From NCBI GenBank assembly GCA_964019425.1, contig OZ025782.1, positions 806,001-870,000 on the forward strand: a stretch of DNA of 64,000 nucleotides, in the 5' to 3' direction. Within the stretch, counting starts at the first letter, position 1; the number at the start of each line of letters is the position of its first letter. The DNA is from Flectonema sp. DT1601. Its lineage: Eukaryota > Euglenozoa > Diplonemea > Diplonemida > Diplonemidae. The position numbers and the translations under genes are program-made. This document shows, piece by piece, positions 57,050-64,000 of this stretch. Under the pieces are notes generated by a model. It did no database searches. It saw only the letters and a list, made by a program, of their open reading frames with translations, and was not told where the DNA came from.

Positions 57050-57465
57050 ATGACTAGACCGCATGATGGGTAATCCTGTTCTCAGTGGCCTTTTTGTTTT
57101 ATTTTAGCTTTTAGTTTCATTCTTTGTTCGTACTAAATTGTGTGTTCGGTCCCGTCACAAACTGGATACGCATTGGCGATGACAAAAATATCGTAATTTG
57201 GATTTTGCTCGTTACGCCAACGAAACTCACAAACTGAACGAAGAAGTTCAAAAGAAGTGAAAGAAAGAATAAAAAGAGTGTAATAGTTTTAAATCTTTTA
57301 TAAGATTCCTTTGTTAGAACCTATTCAGAGATGAGTTAGTCTTAATTCCAAGTAGTGTCACAAATCTAATAAAACATGTTTACGAAGCTCCTCATTTGAT
57401 ATCATTGCGATGATCTAAAAGTTACAAATCAAAGTATTTCTTACAGAATTTCTAATTTATTTAAT
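57050..57465. other. Intergenic region
   Basis: No gene seen. A tatttcttacag acceptor-like site (AG at 57445-57446) lies 19 bp before the next start codon. Confidence 0.45.
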
Positions 57466-58578
57466 ATGACGGAATTCACAAAAACAGCGACACTCGTCGA
57501 CAAGTGTGGAGAGTGTCTAGGAATAATGAGAGGCGAGACAACACCACAAGAGAAGAAAGATGCGATGGAATTGTTCAGAGTAACTACAACGGAGTTGGAA
57601 CCAAAACTCCAGAAGATGAAAAAGAAGGCGATGGAACCCGATCCAGATAAGAGACTCTACGGTGATGCGATGGTTAAGAAAGTTATGACTTTAGTAGAAC
57701 GCTATGATGATTTCTGTACAGTTTTCGAGGACTCGACGTCAACTGTTGAGAATGAACTGAAACCATTCGAAGAAGAACAACAAAAACAACGAGAAGAAGA
57801 ATCAGCTGAGAAGATCAAAGAGGCTAAACGACAACGCGAAATAGAAAGACGACTTCGCGAGGAAGAAGAAGAAATAAAAGAAATGGAGCGTCGGGCAGAG
57901 CAACTACGAGAAGAGGCGCGAGAAAAAAGGTACCGCGAGCAGTGTGAGGAAGCCTCTCGGATCCGACTTGAAAATCTCCGTCAAGTTGAGGCGGAGAAAT
58001 CACAACGAGCAGCTCTCAACCGTTTCTTAAATTCAACACCAACACGAGTTCTCCTCAGAAGAGGAGTTCAAACATTATTTGATCATTGTAAAGAAGGAAT
58101 TATAAAACCTAAAACTAGTATCACTTGGCTGCGCTACTTTGACGACACCATTCGCAATCTTCAACAGTTTACTAAGAATCTCGCTGGACACCCAGACTCT
58201 CACGCTTTGAAGAACCTTCGATATGCTAATCAGAACTTCTTTTCGGACATTCTTTCCCGAGGAGAAGGAGCTAAGTATGTCGTATATTCACTCGGGTACA
58301 GGCCCGCTGGGTTTGGAGACGGAGCGTTTCTCGTACTTGAAGAGATTGATCCTCAGGAGAAGTATGAGGAATGGAGTGAGTGGTGGGATGAAGTGAAGTG
58401 GACACGAGATTACCTTAACGACCTCGTTGAAACGATGCGGGAACACAGACGAGGGTTCGCCAAACACGAATATAAAATTGAGGAATTCCTTCCTTTAGTA
58501 AAACAGGAGGCGATGGAAATCACTCAGCCGGAGGCACCATTTTATGAAGAACCTGAGGACCAGCGTTACTTCTCTTGA
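57466..58578 (+). CDS. Coiled-coil protein with PUB-like domain
   Basis: Single exon, 370 aa. Residues 1-95 form a helical region of unknown family. Residues about 100-185 are a highly charged Glu/Arg coiled coil. Residues about 190-285 follow the PUB/PUG pattern (VQTLFDHCKEGI, then LQQFTKNLAGHPDSHALKNL, RYANQNFFSDIL and AKYVVYSLGYRPAG). PUB domains of PNGase and UBXN6-type proteins bind the C-terminal tail of the AAA ATPase p97/VCP. A role as a p97 cofactor is therefore plausible but inferred. The remaining tail is acidic with two Trp-rich motifs (YEEWSEWWDEVKW). No transglutaminase or UBX domain is present. Confidence 0.65.
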   Translation: MTEFTKTATLVDKCGECLGIMRGETTPQEKKDAMELFRVTTTELEPKLQKMKKKAMEPDPDKRLYGDAMVKKVMTLVERYDDFCTVFEDSTSTVENELKPFEEEQQKQREEESAEKIKEAKRQREIERRLREEEEEIKEMERRAEQLREEAREKRYREQCEEASRIRLENLRQVEAEKSQRAALNRFLNSTPTRVLLRRGVQTLFDHCKEGIIKPKTSITWLRYFDDTIRNLQQFTKNLAGHPDSHALKNLRYANQNFFSDILSRGEGAKYVVYSLGYRPAGFGDGAFLVLEEIDPQEKYEEWSEWWDEVKWTRDYLNDLVETMREHRRGFAKHEYKIEEFLPLVKQEAMEITQPEAPFYEEPEDQRYFS

Positions 58579-59038
58579 GAACTGGACGTTGAGATTGAAA
58601 TGTCTCAAATCTGTTCTTTAATTCGTTGGATTAGTTTCATCTAATCGACTGTTCCGTTAATTACTTTTATTAAGAAGTCTAATTAGAGATATTTATGTAG
58701 TGGTGGCTACTCTACTTGATGTGTTGACGCATCCAGTAGTGGAGCTTTAGAGTAAATAATCATTACCTTGTGTGGCTTGTTTTCTCTACTTGACAAATAC
58801 CCTTGCCTGGGATATGTGGGCCGCTGTCAAGTGGCTCTGCCCTTTGCTATTAGTTGTGTTTTATATCTACGGAAGTAGGTGAGTTGATAAATACTTTGTT
58901 TGTTACTTTTATTTCTTTCATTACAGGATGTTCATGTCTATCGAAACAAAGACCAGCTTGTGTGTGAAGTTTACTTTCTTGTTTAAGTTTCACTTCCCTA
59001 AATAGAAAATAAGTTAGAAAACAATTAGTGAATTTAAT
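58579..59038. other. Intergenic region
   Basis: No gene recognised. A strong T-rich tttctttcattacag (AG at 58925-58926) lies 112 bp before the CNOT1 start codon. A GTGAGT at about 58878 is too close for a normal intron, which leaves the acceptor without an obvious local donor. Confidence 0.45.
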
Positions 59039-62000
59039 ATGGATGCTAATCTGCTGGGGCTGCCCCCAGCAGCTCCCCGTCCTAGAAATGTGTTGGATTT
59101 CGGGTCAGCAATCGCAAATCAGTTGAAACATTTGGTGCAGACGATGACGAAGACGACTCACACAACTCATTATCAGGAGATCGAAAAGTTGTTGAGCAGG
59201 TTTGGTGAAGAAGCTTATCGGCTGCTGCTTTCTATTCTCGTGAAGGAGGTGTTGAGTTCCGCTGCGTCAAATGGCCAGCCAGCAGCTAATTCACCAGAGC
59301 AGCTTAAGAACGCTCTTCTTGCTCAAGAGTTACAAAAACTTCCTAAGTACCCAAATTTTATATCCCTGGCAGCCGACATCATTTCTGTGAAGGGAAAGTC
59401 AACAAACTACCTCCAAGACATAATGAAGAATGTTTCTATTCCGCTACCAGTTCAGTTAGCTCTCGGACTCTCATTTAGTCACAGCAGTGAAACTGAGGTC
59501 CAACAGAACGGACAAAAATTCTTAAAAAACAAATTAGGAGAGATTACCCCAAATGCTGTGAAGACTCTCCCAGATGCACTAGTTCATCACCTGCTGTACT
59601 ACATTCAAACGACTGAAGTATTTACGGAGCAGGCTAAAATATTAATGCAATTGGAGTCTCTAAGGCAAAGTTTATTAAGTCTCAACCCGCTGAACATTAA
59701 TCAAAAAGACATCAACAAAAAGCGTGAAAGCAGAGATGCAGAACAAGCAAAGCTACCTGATGATTGCCTGTGTAGTATTTCATTAGCTGGTATTATGGAT
59801 GAATTAGGACCTGGTTGTACTGTTACTGTCACGGGATTCAAATCAATTGTCGATCAGTTTACTACTCTGACACCAAAAGTGATTGCCAGAGCAATTGGTA
59901 TGATGGCAATGTTTCAGAACACTCACGCTGACGCTCGTAACTATGAGAACTGCCAACAGGCACTTTACGATTCGATGTTCGCAACGGGAAACTCGACTCA
60001 GCAGATTTCATCGCAAGCTGCTACTGCTTGGAATATCTCAAACTTCGTCACCGTCATCAAAGAACGAGTTTCTGGGGATGACTTCTGGCACAACGTTCTT
60101 CGCTCTTTGGATGTCCCGGGACTGAAATTAACAACTTTGAGGGCTCTCAATTTAATTGTCTCCGTCTTTAAAGAGACTGGTGAGGCAGAATTACCAATTC
60201 AACACCTTCTGGGAGATTGGGAGAATGGTGAAGTGCAGTTGTCTATTTTGTCATTATGTCTGCAGGCGCCACCTGATGTCGTTAACTTTACGACTCCTCA
60301 CACTGTGAGTTGGGAAGGATCACCTCCTTGGGCTTCTGTTGATTTAGTTGAAAGTCTTCTTAACCTTGGAGCTAATCAGAAATTAGTCTCTCGTGTTGTT
60401 CAATTGTTTGAATCTAAGCAGGGAAGGATTTCAGGAGGTCCAATTACCAGACACGCTGACTTACTTCTGTTGGTACTTCTCGCTGCTAAGCCGCACTACA
60501 CGGAGCTCCGTCGCGATCTGGTCAAAAGGCTGTTGACTGAAAAGTTGAAGCGCAGTGTTGCTCACGACTTTGCTTTGTTGGCCAGGGCTGCAGGTGATAA
60601 CATCAACGTGTTGTGTCACGGTTTGTCTGACTGCTTCTTGGAGACGCAGAGTTTGGCAGAAGCGATTCTAAATGTCGCAGTTGAGGGAAAGTGGATTGAA
60701 CAGCTGATGAGAAGATGTCCAAGTGCCACACTGTTGTCACAAATAATTCTTCTCTCGGGTAAGAGAGGTGGACCAGAAAACAGACTCGGAGGTCCACAGT
60801 GGTTAAGGAAAGTACTTGAAGGAGAAGTAACTATTGTACCTGACCTCTCAACGATGGCACAAACGCTTTTGAAATGCATCGAACTGTCTCCTCAGCTACC
60901 GATTAGTGAAATTGCAATGGTATTGGCAGAACCAAGCACAGGCCTCACTGAACAGCAAAAATCACTCGCTAAGAAGCTCGCTACAGAAAGTGCCAAAACA
61001 CCAAAAACAGAAGTCACCAGCAACAACAAGTTCGGTCAGGACGTCGAACGCGAAGCCAACAACAACTTCGCAAAGATCTATCACAACGAACTCGATGTTA
61101 AGGACCTCGTTGACACCCTTCAGCGCTACAAAAATAGTAATGAGGGAGAAAGGGAACACAATATTTATTCCTGTATGGTGCACAACTTGTTTGATGAATT
61201 TCGTTTCTTTAGTCGGTACCCACCTAAGGAGTTAAAGATAACTGCTGAACTCTTTGGAGGTATCGTAGCCCACAACGTACTAGAGAATCACAGACTGGCA
61301 ACTGCACTTAAATATGTTCTTCAGAACTTGGCACGACCACAACACGAGAACTTAAAGAAATTCGCAATTGATGCCCTCGAGAAATTCAAGCGTCGTCTAC
61401 CTGAGTGGCCTCAGTACTGCACCCTGTTGAAGAGAGTTCAGGGAATCGAAAAGATGCTTCCAGGAATTGGAAAATATCTGAACTCTCAGATGGAGACAGT
61501 GACTCCAGCACCTGTTCAGCCAGAAGCGGCAGCTGAAAGACCTCATTCGGTACCATCAGCTAGTGGAACTGATATCTCTACTTTAGAAGGTCAGAGTATG
61601 GCAATGAGACCTGACAGCGCTATTCAGGAGAAGATTGGCCACATAATTCACCAGTTGGATCAACAGAATCTTCCTCAGCAGGTCATGGAAATGAGAAAGT
61701 TTCTCCAACCTGAGCACTACGCGTACTTTGCTGAGTTCCTCGTTGTTAAGAAGGCTTCTTTAGAGCCAAGTTGTCATAAACTGTACATGACTTTATTAGA
61801 GAAGTTGGGTAACAAAGACACTGACACGGCAGTAGTACAGGCAACGTACACGTCGATTAAAGCCTTGTTGGCATCAGACAAGATCAGAGCCAGTAGCAGT
61901 GAGAGATCTCTTCTTAAGAATTTGGGTTCCTGGTTGGGTCTTCAAACTATTGGGCGCAACAAACCGCTCATGGCAAGAGATTTGGATCTGAAGGGACTTC

Positions 62001-64000
62001 TGTTTGATGCGATTCAGAACGGGAAGCTGATTGCTGTGGTTCCGTTTGTCGCAAAGGTGTTGGAGCATTCCGTTACTTCAAAAGTCTTCAAACCACCAAA
62101 CCCCTGGCTGATGGGAATCCTCAGTCTGCTTGTTGACCTTTACCAGCTTCAGGATCTAAAGTTGACTTTGAAGTTCGAAGTTGAAGTTCTCTGCAAGAAC
62201 ATCAATCAGTCAATTAGCAACTTAGCCGACACTAAGGGAGCTCGCACTGCTCAACGTGAGAAGTTGGAGAGCATCAGAAAGGATTTGGAATCAAGAGGAG
62301 AGTTAGAACAATCAACTGATTTCAATACTGGTAAAAGACCTCCTTCACATGATCCAAGTCCAAAGGTTGGAGGATACGATGATCAAAGACAACAAGGATG
62401 GATTAATCAAAATCAACCAAATATGAATGAAGACAAACTATGGAAGCACGAGGGAGCAGTTCCAAGTCAGGCAGTTCCATCACAGCCGTTAATGCAGCAG
62501 CAGTATGTTCCTGGAAGAGGACCAGATCTTCAGGAATTGTGCCACCCAGATATTATTTCTGAAAATGTTGTCATCCCTCAGGGTCAGCACCCACCACAGG
62601 CATTAAAACAAATAATGGGATACGCTATATTTAAGGCACTAAAAGACTCTCTCGTTGGTTTTGTAGAACGCAGCGTTACCATCGCGTGCACTACTACAAG
62701 AGAGTTAGTAATTAAGGATTACGCCATGGAACCAGATGATGCAGTTGTAATGAAGGCTGCCCTTCAAATGGTGAAGTGTCTGTCTGCTCACCTCGCTATG
62801 GTTACCAGCAAGGATATCCTTCGCGCTGCTATTAAGAGTAATTTAACTGGTCAAATGGACCCAGCAATAGTAAACACACTCGTAGAAGATAACCTCCACC
62901 TTGGTGTGTCATATGTTGAAAGGTGTGCTACTGACGATGCAGCAAAGCAGATTAAAGAAATATTAATAAAGCCTATGGGTGAAAGAAAGAGAAGACACGA
63001 TGAGCTACAAAAGAAGCCAATGATGATGGCTCTACCTGATCCTTTGAAACCAAAAGATGGTCCAGTTCCATTAGTCTACAAGAATGTTTATGATGACTTC
63101 GCAAATATGAAAACTTCCAGACCAGAAGATCCACTTTCTTCAGAACAGAGAAAGTCACTCGAATTGTTGGACGACATCTTGAGAAGAATTGAAAGTGAAA
63201 CTGAGCAGCACTACAAAACCAACTACAACGGAGCTGGTCCTCCTGATGCCAGTCGTGTCTTGAGTTTAACACAACAGTCTTTCACTGCACAGACTCAGTC
63301 ACCTCAACACGTTGCTATTAAGAAATTACTCTGTCAAATCCCACATCTAATTAAACCAGAGACTGCTAATTTATTTGCGAAGCATATCTTCAACAAAGTA
63401 TTTCAACTTAATGATAAAATTAGTCAAGAAAGGACTCAGAACCTTAACCAACAGCTTCACGTTTCAATTTTATTGAATGAAGTCTGTCTTTTTATCCTTC
63501 AGTCTGCTAGAGACAAGAATACCGACAAGATCGTTGAAGAGTTGACAAGTTTATTTATCCAACATGAGAAGAAGTGGCTGACTAAAGAGATCGCTGTTAA
63601 CTTCATCCGTCTTCGATTAATTGATGTTTCTGAATTTGACAAACATCTGACCAAAGCACTTCAGCAGGGTGAGGGGGATCCACAGCGCAGAATTGTTGAG
63701 TTTGCCGGCAGCATTGTTCAGAAATGTCTCGTTGATGAGAAGTTGACCAGCCAAAGAGATTTGAGAAATACTTTGGACGCACTTGAAAAGATTGCAAAGC
63801 ACGCGAAGTTGGGTCAGCCAACACCACCAGCGACTCCGCCACAGCCGGCACAGCAACAAGCGGCTGCTCAACAAGCAGCGCAGCAGCAACAGCTACAACA
63901 GCAGGTGCAGCAACAAGCAGTGCAGCAGCAGCATCAGCAGGTTCCAGGAGGTCCAATCGTACCTTTACCTGTTGATAAGGGAATTGTACCTGTTGGATCA
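59039..64000 (+). CDS. CNOT1: CNOT1, scaffold of the CCR4-NOT deadenylase complex (3' partial)
   Basis: The frame is open from the ATG at 59039 to the window edge, 1654 codons, so the gene continues beyond. The N-terminus (LDFGSAIANQLKHLVQTMTK) matches CNOT1 starts. The MIF4G domain (about 680-820) follows, with YKNSNEGEREHNIYSCMVHN and FDEFRFFSRYPPKEL. The CAF1-binding region holds NLGSWLGLQTIGRNKPLMAR and KVFKPPNPWLMGILSLLVDL. The CAF40-binding helical domain (DUF3819) includes ALKDSLVGFVERSVTIACTT and AALQMVKCLSAHLAMVTSKD. A Gln-rich stretch lies near 63850-63940. The C-terminal NOT1 domain should lie to the right. CNOT1 assembles the nucleases CAF1/CCR4 and the NOT module for mRNA decay. 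No intron is needed so far. Confidence 0.97.
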   Translation, partial: MDANLLGLPPAAPRPRNVLDFGSAIANQLKHLVQTMTKTTHTTHYQEIEKLLSRFGEEAYRLLLSILVKEVLSSAASNGQPAANSPEQLKNALLAQELQKLPKYPNFISLAADIISVKGKSTNYLQDIMKNVSIPLPVQLALGLSFSHSSETEVQQNGQKFLKNKLGEITPNAVKTLPDALVHHLLYYIQTTEVFTEQAKILMQLESLRQSLLSLNPLNINQKDINKKRESRDAEQAKLPDDCLCSISLAGIMDELGPGCTVTVTGFKSIVDQFTTLTPKVIARAIGMMAMFQNTHADARNYENCQQALYDSMFATGNSTQQISSQAATAWNISNFVTVIKERVSGDDFWHNVLRSLDVPGLKLTTLRALNLIVSVFKETGEAELPIQHLLGDWENGEVQLSILSLCLQAPPDVVNFTTPHTVSWEGSPPWASVDLVESLLNLGANQKLVSRVVQLFESKQGRISGGPITRHADLLLLVLLAAKPHYTELRRDLVKRLLTEKLKRSVAHDFALLARAAGDNINVLCHGLSDCFLETQSLAEAILNVAVEGKWIEQLMRRCPSATLLSQIILLSGKRGGPENRLGGPQWLRKVLEGEVTIVPDLSTMAQTLLKCIELSPQLPISEIAMVLAEPSTGLTEQQKSLAKKLATESAKTPKTEVTSNNKFGQDVEREANNNFAKIYHNELDVKDLVDTLQRYKNSNEGEREHNIYSCMVHNLFDEFRFFSRYPPKELKITAELFGGIVAHNVLENHRLATALKYVLQNLARPQHENLKKFAIDALEKFKRRLPEWPQYCTLLKRVQGIEKMLPGIGKYLNSQMETVTPAPVQPEAAAERPHSVPSASGTDISTLEGQSMAMRPDSAIQEKIGHIIHQLDQQNLPQQVMEMRKFLQPEHYAYFAEFLVVKKASLEPSCHKLYMTLLEKLGNKDTDTAVVQATYTSIKALLASDKIRASSSERSLLKNLGSWLGLQTIGRNKPLMARDLDLKGLLFDAIQNGKLIAVVPFVAKVLEHSVTSKVFKPPNPWLMGILSLLVDLYQLQDLKLTLKFEVEVLCKNINQSISNLADTKGARTAQREKLESIRKDLESRGELEQSTDFNTGKRPPSHDPSPKVGGYDDQRQQGWINQNQPNMNEDKLWKHEGAVPSQAVPSQPLMQQQYVPGRGPDLQELCHPDIISENVVIPQGQHPPQALKQIMGYAIFKALKDSLVGFVERSVTIACTTTRELVIKDYAMEPDDAVVMKAALQMVKCLSAHLAMVTSKDILRAAIKSNLTGQMDPAIVNTLVEDNLHLGVSYVERCATDDAAKQIKEILIKPMGERKRRHDELQKKPMMMALPDPLKPKDGPVPLVYKNVYDDFANMKTSRPEDPLSSEQRKSLELLDDILRRIESETEQHYKTNYNGAGPPDASRVLSLTQQSFTAQTQSPQHVAIKKLLCQIPHLIKPETANLFAKHIFNKVFQLNDKISQERTQNLNQQLHVSILLNEVCLFILQSARDKNTDKIVEELTSLFIQHEKKWLTKEIAVNFIRLRLIDVSEFDKHLTKALQQGEGDPQRRIVEFAGSIVQKCLVDEKLTSQRDLRNTLDALEKIAKHAKLGQPTPPATPPQPAQQQAAAQQAAQQQQLQQQVQQQAVQQQHQQVPGGPIVPLPVDKGIVPVGS

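Overview
This window is nuclear DNA from a eukaryote, most likely a free-living flagellated protist; I cannot place it more precisely. All three standard stop codons end genes, so the code is standard. Coding regions are long and mostly uninterrupted. Only nine short introns (56-116 bp) were needed to complete the gene models. Intergenic DNA is AT-rich and full of A or T homopolymer runs. A HAP2-type gamete fusogen implies a sexual cycle, and a CCDC112/CCDC148-like protein points to centrioles or cilia. No transposon, virus-like element, tRNA, rRNA or CRISPR array was recognised.

Layout, left to right, every gene on the + strand: (1) 414-3144, secreted SRCR protein with two phytanoyl-CoA-dioxygenase-like domains; (2) 5499-7007, CCDC112/148-like coiled-coil protein; (3) 7295-8485, GH27 alpha-galactosidase; (4) 8870-9346, glutaredoxin-like protein; (5) 9637-11184, DUF3754/TMEM143-like membrane protein; (6) 11811-13289, arylsulfatase; (7) 14127-16374, NOG1 ribosome-biogenesis GTPase (4 exons); (8) 16908-18889, HAP2/GCS1 (2 exons); (9) 19324-21927, unknown Cys-cluster protein; (10) 22233-22913, four-TM protein with a PPxY tail; (11) 26133-28989, transportin (3 exons); (12) 30978-42428, a giant 3816-residue protein built from 14 copies of a domain I do not recognise; (13) 42906-45572, a VHS-GAT-kinesin-14 fusion (3 exons); (14) 47302-48468, bromodomain protein; (15) 48706-50478, fungal-type glycerol-3-phosphate acyltransferase; (16) 52034-54541, long coiled-coil protein; (17) 54901-55482 and 55939-56268, tandem ribosomal P2 genes, the first interrupted by a 200-N gap; (18) 56600-57049, Gly/Gln/Ala-rich small protein; (19) 57466-58578, coiled-coil plus PUB-like domain; (20) 59039 to the right edge, CNOT1, the CCR4-NOT scaffold.

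The genes do not form a functional operon; they mix housekeeping (NOG1, P2, CNOT1, transportin), lysosomal or secreted hydrolases (galactosidase, sulfatase) and cytoskeletal or membrane functions. Two structural features run through the whole window. First, all genes lie on one strand. Second, most start codons follow, within about 4-112 bp, a T-rich stretch ending in AG that looks like a splice acceptor. The nine introns inside coding sequence instead end in an A/C-rich ...ACAG. This fits spliced-leader trans-splicing of a polycistronic transcript, or systematic 5'UTR introns, and is the main genome-level hypothesis here. The most unusual proteins are the giant homogenised repeat protein, the VHS-GAT-kinesin and the SRCR-PhyH-PhyH fusion.
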